64,000 bases of DNA from Sphingobacteriales bacterium (GTDB lineage: Bacteria; Bacteroidota; Bacteroidia; Chitinophagales; UBA2359): the NCBI GenBank assembly GCA_016706405.1, contig JADJJT010000001.1, positions 496,001 to 560,000 of the forward strand, read 5' to 3'. The stretch's first letter is position 1. Each line of letters starts with the position of its first letter. Positions 26,033-35,083 of the stretch are shown here, one piece after another. Made by a program: the position numbers and the translations under genes. The notes under the pieces were generated by a model. That model saw nothing but the letters and a program-made list of their open reading frames with translations, was not told where the DNA came from and did not search any database.

Positions 26033-26572
26033 TTACGTGTTTTTTACCGTATGGTCTGCAAACTGTTTTATCATATCAGAAGTAAACCACAAAGGTAATA
26101 ATTCGTTTACCGAATTTACTACACCCACCCATTGTTGCGGGCCTAATAAGTAAAGCTTTATCGGTTGGGCATAAAGCTGCTCGTACTCGGCAAGCACTTG
26201 CCTACAAGCACCACAAGGCGAAGCAACGGTATTAACGCTTCCCTCCATTTCCTCCTCCTCCTCCTCAGGGTATTGAATGGTTATGGCAATTGCGGTGATT
26301 GGCACATTGGGGTTTAGCGCCGCTGCCTGAAAAACAGCTACCCGCTCGGCACACAACCCGCTTGGGTAGGCGGCATTCTCTTGGTTGTTGCCTACATATA
26401 TTTTGCCGTTAGCCAATAAAACTGCGGCACCAACCTTAAATTGTGAGTAAGGCGCGTAGGCATGCTGGCAAGTATTTTTGGTCGCTCCAAAAAGCACTCT
26501 TTCCTCCGTCGAAAAATTTTGCCAATCATGATGTATCTGCAAAGTACAAGTTAGTTGGTATATTTTTGCCAT
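26033..26572 (-). CDS. cdd: Cytidine deaminase
   Basis: A 179-residue zinc enzyme that deaminates cytidine and deoxycytidine in pyrimidine salvage. The active site is complete: GLCAERVAVF (zinc Cys and catalytic Glu) and SPCGACRQVLAEY (PCxxC zinc ligands). APYSQFKVGAAVL and GNNQENAAYPSG, the nucleoside-binding segments, are also present. It is longer than the usual 130-residue bacterial form. Part of the excess is a poly-Glu insertion (EEEEEE) encoded by CTC repeats near 26250. It lies 49 bp downstream of the HMA gene. Confidence 0.93.
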   Translation of the reverse strand: MAKIYQLTCTLQIHHDWQNFSTEERVLFGATKNTCQHAYAPYSQFKVGAAVLLANGKIYVGNNQENAAYPSGLCAERVAVFQAAALNPNVPITAIAITIQYPEEEEEEMEGSVNTVASPCGACRQVLAEYEQLYAQPIKLYLLGPQQWVGVVNSVNELLPLWFTSDMIKQFADHTVKNT

Positions 26573-26621
26573 GTTTTAGGTGTTTGGCTTTTGTTTTAAT
26601 ATTGTTTCTGTTATGCGGTTC

Positions 26622-26852
26622 CTAATTTACCTCCGTAGTAGCCACAACTTCAAATCCAAGCTGGGTAATGGTTTGTATAATAGTTTGCAATATGGCGTTT
26701 TCGCCCGAAAAGGTAACGGCAGCTTGTTTTTCTTCAAAACTTACCGCCACACTTTGTACACCAACGATGCCGGCAACTGCGGTTTCAATGCTTTTAGCGC
26801 AATTTGAGCAGCCCATTCCATTTATGGTTAAGGTTTGGGTTGTTATTTTCAT
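26622..26852 (-). CDS. Heavy-metal-associated (HMA) domain protein
   Basis: About 76 residues from the ATG at 26852; an upstream in-frame ATG at 26906 would add 18 hydrophobic residues with no counterpart in the family. It is a single HMA ferredoxin-like domain with the metal-binding GMGCSNCAKSIE (CxxC) and the usual GVQSVAVSFEEKQAAVTF strand. Such proteins carry copper (or other soft metals) to a P-type ATPase (family knowledge). No ATPase or copper regulator is adjacent. Confidence 0.85.
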   Translation of the reverse strand: MKITTQTLTINGMGCSNCAKSIETAVAGIVGVQSVAVSFEEKQAAVTFSGENAILQTIIQTITQLGFEVVATTEVN

Positions 26853-27035
26853 GTTAGTAGTAGTTATTATTATGTTTTTGATTAATAAAAATTTTGATTC
26901 TGCCAATTTAAAAGGGCAAAATTACACAATATATTGGTTTTTTGTGCGTTGCTAAAACAAAACAATTTGTGCTGTAAATTAACGATTTTAGGAGTTGTTA
27001 TGCAAGCTTAAAAATAAATGTCTGCCGGATTGTGT

Positions 27036-27470
27036 TTACCACGTTTCATCATCCGGATAATTACTGCTTGTTGAATTATTTCTTTTTCTCTCGTTTTTAT
27101 ACAGTTTACGGGTATGTACTTTTTTCATTTCGCGTTGCAATATAATTTCGGCTAAGGACAAATGAAGCGCCTGCCCCGAAAAACGCCTAAATGCCTGCCG
27201 CACCCATTTTTCTTGCACATCTAAACGATACAAAGCCTGAAAAAAAACGCCTGGTTTATGTTGTAACATCCAGGCAATTTGCCCTCCTAACCAATGGCAA
27301 AGCACTTCCCATGTTGCGTTATAGCCCTGTTGTTGGTGTTGAACAACGGATTCTTGTTGGTTCAATTCAAAATCGGTGCAAACTAATTGCATTGTAGCTT
27401 GTAGCAGTTGCGCATCGTCAGGGTTAGCAGTTTCCTCGTTGGGTGGGGGCAATGGTGGGGGCGTGTGCAT
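27036..27470 (-). CDS. Hypothetical protein
   Basis: A 144-residue soluble protein I do not recognise. It starts with a Pro-rich stretch (MHTPPPLPPPNEE). The middle is helical and hydrophobic/aromatic (WEVLCHWLGGQIAWMLQHKPGVFFQALYRLD), followed by the charged VQEKWVRQAFRR. The C-terminus is basic, then Ser/Asp-rich. Coding character is supported by length and by the lack of any competing frame. It lies between the HMA gene and dprA, with no obvious operon partner. Confidence 0.55.
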   Translation of the reverse strand: MHTPPPLPPPNEETANPDDAQLLQATMQLVCTDFELNQQESVVQHQQQGYNATWEVLCHWLGGQIAWMLQHKPGVFFQALYRLDVQEKWVRQAFRRFSGQALHLSLAEIILQREMKKVHTRKLYKNERKRNNSTSSNYPDDETW

Positions 27471-27680
27471 TTGAGTAGGTTATTTAGGTGCAAAAATTCG
27501 GTGGCATATTTTTTTGAGGTCCTATTTATACTGGTTTTACTACGTGCAAAGTATGTCTTTAGGGATATTAATCTGATTTTTTCTTGGCAAAGTTAATTAC
27601 TAAAAGGCAAATCAACTCTTATCATAATTAGCCGTCGGGTAATAAAGCATCCGGAAAAATTTGCACCAAAATTGCCTTAA

Positions 27681-28796
27681 TCAAACTGGCTCATAGCGAC
27701 TTCCAGGGAGCGTTCTTATAAGTCCGTTTAATTCTAAATTAAGTAATATACCGCTAAGTGTTTGCAGTGGCATTTGTGTTGTTTGCACAAGTTTGTCAAT
27801 ATGTTGGGGATTTTCGTTGCGCAAGGCAACCATTACTGTTTGTTCGTTTGGCATTAAATCGAACAACAGGGCTTGTTTTGTGGGTTGTGTTGGTGCATTG
27901 GGGTTTTCAGGCCAGTTAAGTATTGCCACCACGTCTTTGGCATTTTCAATTAACGAGGCAATATTGGCTTTAATAAGCATGTTGCAGCCACTCGAGTACA
28001 CGTCGCCCACGCGGCCGGGCACCGCCATTACTTCGCGGTGGTACGAGCGGGCTAATTGTGCCGTAATTATGCTGCCGCCTTTGTTTGCTGTTTCAATTAG
28101 CAGGGTGGCTTCGGTAAGGCCGGCAATAATGCGGTTGCGGCGCGGGAAATTGGTTTTATCGGGCAGAGTTTTGGTCATAAACTCGGTAAGCAGCCCTCCT
28201 TGCTGTTGTATTTTTTGAGCTAATGTTTTGTGTTCGCGCGGGTAAACTTCATCTAAACCATGCCCAAGTACGCCTATCGTATTTAGCTGGTGTTGCAGGG
28301 CCGACTTGTGAGCGGCGGCATCAATTCCCAAGGCCAAACCGCTTACTATTAGCGGGTTGTAGGGGGCTAATGCTGCTACTAAGGCTTCGCAAACGGCTTT
28401 GCCATAAGCCGAGGCAAGGCGTGTGCCTACAATACTAATAGCCCGGGGCTGATGCAGTGCCGCAGGTGTTTTTCCGGAAAAATACAGGAGTATTGGCGCA
28501 TCGTAACAATTTTTAAGCCTTGCCGGATAGTCGGGTTCGGTAAAACCTAAGCAAGTAACCCCATTTTTTTGAGCCAAATTCAGTTCTGTTTCAGCGCGTT
28601 GCAGGGCAGATTTTCCAAGGTTTACAATATCATCGGCAATTTTAGGTCCAATGCCCGGGGCTTTTTGTAAGGTGGCTTTTTTGGTTTTAAATACCGCCTC
28701 GGCACTGCCGCAGTAGCTTATTAGGGTGCGAGCGGTTACGTTGCCAATATTAGGCAGTTGAGTAAGGGCGGCTAAGTATAAAAAATTGAGAGACAT
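27681..28796 (-). CDS. dprA: DNA-processing protein DprA
   Basis: A 371-residue protein that loads RecA onto single-stranded DNA taken up in natural transformation. Residues 1-70 hold a SAM/HhH-like domain (LQKAPGIGPKIADDIV). The Rossmann core has SIVGTRLASAYG, SGLALGIDAAAHKSAL and PRRNRIIAGLTEATLLIETANKGGS-type motifs, where the GS/TRxxSxYG and SGxAxGID signatures are diagnostic. A C-terminal winged helix (about 300-371) matches the DprA WH domain. It starts 19 bp after the DUF2279 gene on the same strand, so they are likely co-transcribed. Confidence 0.95.
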   Translation of the reverse strand: MSLNFLYLAALTQLPNIGNVTARTLISYCGSAEAVFKTKKATLQKAPGIGPKIADDIVNLGKSALQRAETELNLAQKNGVTCLGFTEPDYPARLKNCYDAPILLYFSGKTPAALHQPRAISIVGTRLASAYGKAVCEALVAALAPYNPLIVSGLALGIDAAAHKSALQHQLNTIGVLGHGLDEVYPREHKTLAQKIQQQGGLLTEFMTKTLPDKTNFPRRNRIIAGLTEATLLIETANKGGSIITAQLARSYHREVMAVPGRVGDVYSSGCNMLIKANIASLIENAKDVVAILNWPENPNAPTQPTKQALLFDLMPNEQTVMVALRNENPQHIDKLVQTTQMPLQTLSGILLNLELNGLIRTLPGSRYEPV

Positions 28797-28815
28797 AAAA
28801 AACTTTGGTGCAAAA

Positions 28816-29877
28816 TTACCAATACAATCCGTAAAATTGCCATTTCCCTTTGCTGTTTAACGAAATAGCCGGGGCTGGTATTTTAATAATATTCAACATA
28901 TTTAAAGCTATATTTACACCTCGCCACCGAGTTTTAATACGGCTCAAATCAATATCAGGCGAGAGGTAAAATTGCCGTACCCTAACAATATGTGGGGCGT
29001 TAATGGTTTGTCCTTGTGGTGTTTCCCAACTGTTTTTTTGTGCGCCCAACAGCCCTTCAACGCCGTAGCCGGCGGCTAAATTTAGCCATTTTGGAAGCCA
29101 TTTTGCGCGGGGGGCAAAACTTTTAAGATTTGCCGACACCCAATAGGTTTGGCCGTTATAATCTTTTAAAACACGCTCGGGCAACGATTGGCCATACAAA
29201 CTTAAAGCCCTTGCTTGCACAGCTGGGCCGTAATGGCCATAATTAAGTTTGTGCGAAAAAAACTTTATCCGGATGCGCTGTTGCCGCCATGTCAATGCTT
29301 GAATAGTGTGGGCAGCTGCGCCCAAAGCATTAGCCGCAATATCTCCCGGAGATGCCCCCCACCCAACCGAGGTGCCATCGAGCAATTCGATGCCATTTTG
29401 ATAAACAAGGGCGGTGCCGCCACCTAACAAAGCTGCTTTGGGCAAGGACAGTCCGGCCCATTGGTACAAATTAGTTAAGTATTCGGCTTCAAAATAGGCT
29501 GTCCAAGCGTGGCCGGCCTTGTCAATTTGCATCCAGCCATCCCAATCTTTAAACCAATGAAATTGTGTGCGCGGGTATTGCGAGTACCATGTTTTGTTAA
29601 GCATTACCATGCTGGCAGTGTAAGTAGCAGTACTGCCGCCTGCCACAAACCATAGTCGGGTTTTATTGGGTTTTGGTGCTGGCTGTAGTAGGGTTAGTTT
29701 TTTTGTTTTATAATTAGAAGTAGCGATAATGGCATTTGTTTGAGCTAGGATAGCGGACTTGCTAAAAAAACATCCGGAAAGAAATAAAAACAATAGCAGT
29801 TTGCCAATAAAAAGCCTGCCTTTCCACTTGTTTATCCGGATAAAAACGAGAAGTTCAGCTTGTTTTGGGGCGGCCAT
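28816..29877 (-). CDS. DUF2279 family protein
   Basis: A 353-residue protein with an N-terminal hydrophobic segment (GKLLLFLFLSGCFFSKSAI); the Cys after LSG could be a lipobox-like site. The DUF2279 core is recognisable: FHWFKDWDGWMQIDKAGHAWTAYFEAEYL, then GIELLDGTSVGWGASPGDIAANALGA. Conserved His/Asp residues within it are typical. The family lies in the periplasm/outer membrane of Bacteroidota and has no known function. It lies directly upstream of dprA. Confidence 0.8.
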   Translation of the reverse strand: MAAPKQAELLVFIRINKWKGRLFIGKLLLFLFLSGCFFSKSAILAQTNAIIATSNYKTKKLTLLQPAPKPNKTRLWFVAGGSTATYTASMVMLNKTWYSQYPRTQFHWFKDWDGWMQIDKAGHAWTAYFEAEYLTNLYQWAGLSLPKAALLGGGTALVYQNGIELLDGTSVGWGASPGDIAANALGAAAHTIQALTWRQQRIRIKFFSHKLNYGHYGPAVQARALSLYGQSLPERVLKDYNGQTYWVSANLKSFAPRAKWLPKWLNLAAGYGVEGLLGAQKNSWETPQGQTINAPHIVRVRQFYLSPDIDLSRIKTRWRGVNIALNMLNIIKIPAPAISLNSKGKWQFYGLYW

Positions 29878-29962
29878 ATCGCAAAAACCAATTTTAATAC
29901 CATCATTATTTTTATCCGGACAAAAAAAGCAGTTAACAAGCTTAAATCACAAATCAAGTTGT

Positions 29963-31396
29963 TTAAATTGCCAAAAGTTGTTGCTGTACTGTCGATAATA
30001 AAATTTCGACCTCGTTGGCGGTAGGCGCTTCGGCATAAATACGCAATAGTGGCTCGGTGCCCGAGGCCCTAATCATTGTCCACATTGTATCGCTAAGGTG
30101 ATATTTATAGCCATCAATAGTTTCAGTTTTCTGCACTTTGTAGGGGCCAAAATTACTAAATCCGGCAGTTTGACATTGTTGCAAAATGCGCTCTTTTTGA
30201 TTTTGGGTAAGGTGTAAATCGCTGCGGTTATAGGCAAACGCCCCCACAATAGCGTAAACTTCGTTTATTAACTGTTGAAGCGTTTTTTTTGTCTCTGCCA
30301 TCATTTCAATAATAAGCAAAGCCATCCAAACGCCGTCTCGTTCGGGAATATGGCCTTTTACGGCTACCCCGCCCGATTCTTCGCCGCCAACCAATACATT
30401 TTCGGTAGTCATTATTTGAGCTATATATTTAAAGCCAACGGGTGTAATTTGATAGGGCAAATTATAAGCATGGCATAGTTTTTTCACTTTTTCGGTTACC
30501 GAAAACGCTACTACCACTTTGCCAGTTTGTTGTTTGTAATGGAATAGGTAATGGATTAACAGTAGTATTAGATGATGTGCATCTATATAGTTGCCTTCTC
30601 CGTCCATTAAGCCTAAGCGGTCGGCATCGCCATCGGTAGCAAAGCCAAGGTCAATTGGGTGAGTGTGTTGGCGTATAGCTTGGGAAAACGAACTTAGGTT
30701 TTTAGCAATAGGCTCGGGATTTATGCCCTCGAACGAGGGGTTGTAGGTGCATTGGTGCAAGAGCGCATTGGGAAAAAGTTGCCGCATAATTTGTTGCCCC
30801 GCTCCAAACATAGCGCAGGCGGCTAATTGTAAATTGGCTTGGTTTATAGCATTTAAATTAAATCCTTTTTGAACGGCTTGCAGGTATAAGGCATCAAAAT
30901 TATAATACTGTATTAGGCCGCTTTGTAGATAGGGCTCAAGGTCTGTAGGAATTAAAATGGCATCATCTGCATCATTATTTGCAGTATCATTAGGCAAGCA
31001 GGCTTCAACGGCGGCAATTTGCTGGGGCGTTGCCGGGCCGCCAAAATGGGCTTTTAGCTTAAAGCCATTATAGCTTGGTGGGTTATGGCTGGCAGTTAGC
31101 ATAATGCCACATTGCGCGCCTAAGTGTAAAGTGGCCAACGAAATCATTGGCGTTGATACAAAATTGGGCGACAAATAGACTTTAATTTGTTTTTCGGCTA
31201 TTATTTTAGCACAAACCTCGGCAAACATTTGACCACCAAAACGGCAGTCGTAGCCAATGGTTACAGACGGGTTGCTGTGGTTTTGGTTAAGCCATTTTGC
31301 TACGGCGGTAGCTACTTTTGCAACGTTGGCATTGGTAAAGGTGTCGGCAATAATGGCACGCCATCCATCGGTGCCAAACTTAATTTGGGTACTCAC
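29963..31396 (-). CDS. Phosphoglucomutase/phosphomannomutase family protein
   Basis: A 477-residue alpha-D-phosphohexomutase, which moves phosphate between C1 and C6 (or C2-amino sugars) in nucleotide-sugar precursor synthesis. All four family sites are visible: LTASHNPPSYNGFK (phospho-Ser loop, Ser near 104), DGDADRLGLMD (metal loop, near 253), GEESGG (sugar loop, near 338) and RASGTEPLLRIY (phosphate loop, near 450). It begins GTDGWRAIIADTFT. Length is typical. Whether it is glucose-, mannose- or glucosamine-specific cannot be told from sequence. Confidence 0.92.
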   Translation of the reverse strand: MSTQIKFGTDGWRAIIADTFTNANVAKVATAVAKWLNQNHSNPSVTIGYDCRFGGQMFAEVCAKIIAEKQIKVYLSPNFVSTPMISLATLHLGAQCGIMLTASHNPPSYNGFKLKAHFGGPATPQQIAAVEACLPNDTANNDADDAILIPTDLEPYLQSGLIQYYNFDALYLQAVQKGFNLNAINQANLQLAACAMFGAGQQIMRQLFPNALLHQCTYNPSFEGINPEPIAKNLSSFSQAIRQHTHPIDLGFATDGDADRLGLMDGEGNYIDAHHLILLLIHYLFHYKQQTGKVVVAFSVTEKVKKLCHAYNLPYQITPVGFKYIAQIMTTENVLVGGEESGGVAVKGHIPERDGVWMALLIIEMMAETKKTLQQLINEVYAIVGAFAYNRSDLHLTQNQKERILQQCQTAGFSNFGPYKVQKTETIDGYKYHLSDTMWTMIRASGTEPLLRIYAEAPTANEVEILLSTVQQQLLAI

Positions 31397-31519
31397 TCCT
31401 ATAAATTTTGGGCAAAATTACAGCAATTTTTGGCAATTTATAGCAATTGTGGCTTAGTAAGCAACCCTATTAGCAGCTTACATGGGCTCTAGCAGAGGTA
31501 TATAGTTTAATTTATAATA

Positions 31520-34500
31520 CTAATGTCTATGGTTAAGCAATAGTTTTTGGCTTTTAATAGCCCTTTGCTCTTGGTATAAAGTAGTCAAATACCACCCAAC
31601 GGGCAGGTTTGTTGGCAAATTAATAGTAGTGCCGTTGGCAGTGGCAAGGTCTGAGGGCAAAACATTGTGCTGCAACATTATTTTTCCTTGTGCATTAACA
31701 AGTTGTAACGAGTATGTTTTTTGACTTAACAGTTTTTCATCCGGATGGTGCGCTATAATTTGCAACCTGTTTTCATCCGGAAAATAAAGTATTTGCAAGT
31801 CATTTTTAGGATTCTGTAATTCTTCCTGCTCAAAAATATTGGTAAATACTACTTGTGCTTTTCCTTCGGCAGTACAATCAAAGGCATCGGTTACGGTTAC
31901 GGCATATAATCCGGGCTGTGTAACGGTAATGGTGCGCGTGGTTTCGCCCGTTGACCAAGTATAAAAAGTACCATCTTCGCCCGCATCTAACAAAATAGGA
32001 AAACCGCCGGGGTTTACCTCCGTCCATTCGAGGGGTATATTGGGGTAGGCAGTGCAATAATGGTGAATTTCGGCTGGTTTATACAATACGTTGTTTGTTT
32101 TGCAGGCTTCGTTATATTTTCCGGCAAAATCGGCAAATACTGCCACCACATTACTGCCATTTACATTTAAGTCAATAAAATCGTTTTTAAATACCAATTC
32201 TAACGTATCGAGCATAGCGGGTATGGGCACCTTTATTGAGTCTAACATTAGCAATGAGGCATCTTCAAATATACGGCCTACATGCAGCCAAACGCTATCG
32301 TTTACATATTGGCCGTAGTTGTGCAGTACAAATTTAATGTTTACACCGGGCATTTTTTCGGTAATAAACAAAGGCGTACTAAGCAACGGAAAATCATCGG
32401 CGGTACTGTTATAGCGTGTTTGCGATTCATAAATGGCCAATTCGGGGCCACGCGGGTTTGGCACAGCTTGTATCAGAGGGTCGCCGCTTAGGGTAAAAGC
32501 TTGGGCTAATAGCTGGGCTTCGGCAGGGCTTAAATTGGGATTATTGGCTAAGGCGTTGCCCGCTAACAGCATGGCCTGACCTAAGCCAAGTCCGTAATTA
32601 GTTTGCGTTAAAATAGCTAACAAAGTATCGGCAAAAAGTTGGGCTTGGGCTTGCGGTATTATAAACGACTTGTCAACAAAGCCTATAAATCCGGCATTTT
32701 GCGCCATAACGTAGGTTATACTCATGGGTTGATTGTTTCCGTAGTTAAATAAATTGCCCACACTGCCCGCATTCGATATTACTACCGGATACCGCGCTTC
32801 GTTGTTATATACATCGGGCGGAAGCAAATAAAAATTCCAAGCCAAACTACCTGCATTTGCCCCGCCAGTAAACGTTATTAAACCAAGCCCTTGGTTAATA
32901 AGTTGGGTCATTTGCGGCAATTCGGTTATTACATCACCTTTTTGTGCCAACAAAGTAATTTGCTGTGCTCCTATGCCAAAACCTTTATATAGCGGCTGTT
33001 TAGTTAGTGCTTGTTCGGTAAGTGTATTGGTTTCGGGGGCTGAGCTGCCTTGTACCAATTGCAATACGTTTTTACGCCACATATAGGTTAAAGTATCGCA
33101 AGAGGGGGGAGCAAACCAGGGCGACTCGTGTTGCATTAATTTATTCAAATAGGCTTTCAACTCGGCGGCGTTGCTTGCCGACACCCTGCCTATGGGCAAT
33201 TGTGGTTGCAGTTGGGTTGCAGACCGGGCAGTTAGCAATACATCGCTGGGTTGGTATCCATAAGTTGGCACTAAACATGCCTTATAGGCTGTGGGGTCTA
33301 AGGTTGTTTTGTTGTAGCTAACACCTTTGCCCAGTAGCAATAGTTGTTTTGGTGGAATTTTCCATTTATCTATGGCGTAGTTTACAAAATTACGAATAGC
33401 TAACGGCGATTTATAGGTACCATAAGCAAATTGGTCGTAAAGCGTTTCGATAGATACTGCTGCTGCGGTAAAATTACCTCCGGATGGGCTTTTCCGGTAA
33501 TTAAGATAGCGTTCAACTTGGTTTACGTCGCCCATGGCCAAATCCGGATGATAAACCATGCAAAAATCACCTTGCAGGGAATCTTCTTCTTGTTCAAAAT
33601 TGTAAAAAGGTACTGGAATTAAATTCTCTATTTGGGTAATAACTGCGCCCGTTTGAGGGATAAAATTAGTGGTGTTGGCCAAATACAGTTTTCTGTTTAC
33701 ACTTGGGTTTAACCCTTTGGGTAGTTTAATAATAGTTTTACCTGCTTGTGTTATTGCGGGTATTCGCAAGCGGTTGGTAAGGTCGTACAAAACGGGAGCG
33801 GTGCCGGCGTTAAAATTAACAATTTCGAGCAAATAAGTATTATCGTTGAGCAGTTCAAAAGAAAAGCCCTTTTTATTGTCAAAATCAAATAAGCGGGGGT
33901 AGGTAAGGCGCAGCCAATTGGCCGATATTTTGTCGTCATCGGCTAAGTCGCCAAGGGCTTGCAAGGCGAGGGTGGTTTGGGGCGAGGTTAGCAAACTCGG
34001 GTCGAAGCTTGTGGTATAGGCGTTTAAAAAATACCCTTCGTTGGTGTTGTCAATTAGGGTTGTGGTGCTAATTTTTAATTTAAAATGGTGGTCGGGATTA
34101 ACGCCGGCTACCTCGCTGCGCCCCATTAAGCCAATTTGCAACTGTGGCAGGCCGTCGGCATCGGCAGATATGGCCGGCGTTGCAATTTTTAAGTCGGTTT
34201 GGTTGCCTTTGGTTATCAGCGCACCGCAATAGCCCTCGCCCAAATCGAAGCTGGGTGAGTATGCGTTAAAACTTCCGGCTTGGGTAATAATGCCCGGATG
34301 AAATGTATTTTTAAAATTTATTTGTTGGGTGTACCAAAACCAGGTGGGTGCAGTTGGTGCATTTATGGTATCGTTTGCAAGGGCAAAATAGCGTTCGTTA
34401 AAGCCAAAAATGTTAGTAGTTAAATAATAGGTGGCGGTATCGGTAAACAAATTAATATACGGGTTGGGTTGCCAATTAGCGTTGGCATATAGTAAAGTGT

Positions 34501-34843
34501 CGAATTGGCCATTGTTAGGTTGGCCATAAAATTCAATGTAGTCATTTGTGCCAAGTTCGTTGCTGGTGGTAACGTAAAGCGGTACTTCTTTGCCATTGCA
34601 AAATAATTGGTAGTGGCTGCCTGTTAAACCCAATTTTGTTGTACTTAGCACTTGCTGCGAAATGCGGTAAATGCCCTCGGCACCAACTTTGATTTTATAG
34701 TAGTTTTTGCTGGTATTTATCCACTCGTTGCCGTAAAATGTTTGGGCAGCAAGGGGCAAAAAGCATCCGGCAAATATAAATAGGGTTAATAGCAGTAAAA
34801 GACGACTGCTGTTAGAAAAAAAATGCTTTGGGCAAGGTATCAC
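31520..34843 (-). CDS. PorU/gingipain (C25)-family protein with both catalytic residues replaced
   Basis: A 1107-residue secreted protein. After the signal peptide comes a beta-sandwich (YKIKVGAEGIYRIS..., GTNDYIEFYGQPNNGQFDTLLYAN) and then a caspase-like C25 domain about residues 470-800. This order fits PorU/PorU2, the T9SS sortase group. In active members the catalytic His lies in (Y/F)xGHG/S and Cys in NGCxxG. Here the matching segments are FTGGANAG (Gly661) and SNAGSVGN (Gly693), so both are lost. An Ig-like domain and a C-terminal beta-domain with LPTNLPVGWYLTTLYQ follow, resembling a T9SS type A tail. It may act as a non-enzymatic surface protein. Confidence 0.75.
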   Translation of the reverse strand: MIPCPKHFFSNSSRLLLLLTLFIFAGCFLPLAAQTFYGNEWINTSKNYYKIKVGAEGIYRISQQVLSTTKLGLTGSHYQLFCNGKEVPLYVTTSNELGTNDYIEFYGQPNNGQFDTLLYANANWQPNPYINLFTDTATYYLTTNIFGFNERYFALANDTINAPTAPTWFWYTQQINFKNTFHPGIITQAGSFNAYSPSFDLGEGYCGALITKGNQTDLKIATPAISADADGLPQLQIGLMGRSEVAGVNPDHHFKLKISTTTLIDNTNEGYFLNAYTTSFDPSLLTSPQTTLALQALGDLADDDKISANWLRLTYPRLFDFDNKKGFSFELLNDNTYLLEIVNFNAGTAPVLYDLTNRLRIPAITQAGKTIIKLPKGLNPSVNRKLYLANTTNFIPQTGAVITQIENLIPVPFYNFEQEEDSLQGDFCMVYHPDLAMGDVNQVERYLNYRKSPSGGNFTAAAVSIETLYDQFAYGTYKSPLAIRNFVNYAIDKWKIPPKQLLLLGKGVSYNKTTLDPTAYKACLVPTYGYQPSDVLLTARSATQLQPQLPIGRVSASNAAELKAYLNKLMQHESPWFAPPSCDTLTYMWRKNVLQLVQGSSAPETNTLTEQALTKQPLYKGFGIGAQQITLLAQKGDVITELPQMTQLINQGLGLITFTGGANAGSLAWNFYLLPPDVYNNEARYPVVISNAGSVGNLFNYGNNQPMSITYVMAQNAGFIGFVDKSFIIPQAQAQLFADTLLAILTQTNYGLGLGQAMLLAGNALANNPNLSPAEAQLLAQAFTLSGDPLIQAVPNPRGPELAIYESQTRYNSTADDFPLLSTPLFITEKMPGVNIKFVLHNYGQYVNDSVWLHVGRIFEDASLLMLDSIKVPIPAMLDTLELVFKNDFIDLNVNGSNVVAVFADFAGKYNEACKTNNVLYKPAEIHHYCTAYPNIPLEWTEVNPGGFPILLDAGEDGTFYTWSTGETTRTITVTQPGLYAVTVTDAFDCTAEGKAQVVFTNIFEQEELQNPKNDLQILYFPDENRLQIIAHHPDEKLLSQKTYSLQLVNAQGKIMLQHNVLPSDLATANGTTINLPTNLPVGWYLTTLYQEQRAIKSQKLLLNHRH

Positions 34844-35083
34844 AACAAGTTTTTTAAAATCGAAATGTTAATCTAATTGAGACAATTAAAGAAAATAAGC
34901 AAGTTTTTTGTCCTTGGTTTAATATAAAGACGCAAAAATAACAAAGTAGGTTGGGTTGGCAAAATTACACACGCTACGCTTTTAAGGGTCGTTTTTTGTA
35001 TTTATTGGAATTGGAATAAATTGAAAGCAAGCGCTAAAAAACGCTGTTTAAAGTCAAATAATTGGGTAGGTGTATGATTGAAG

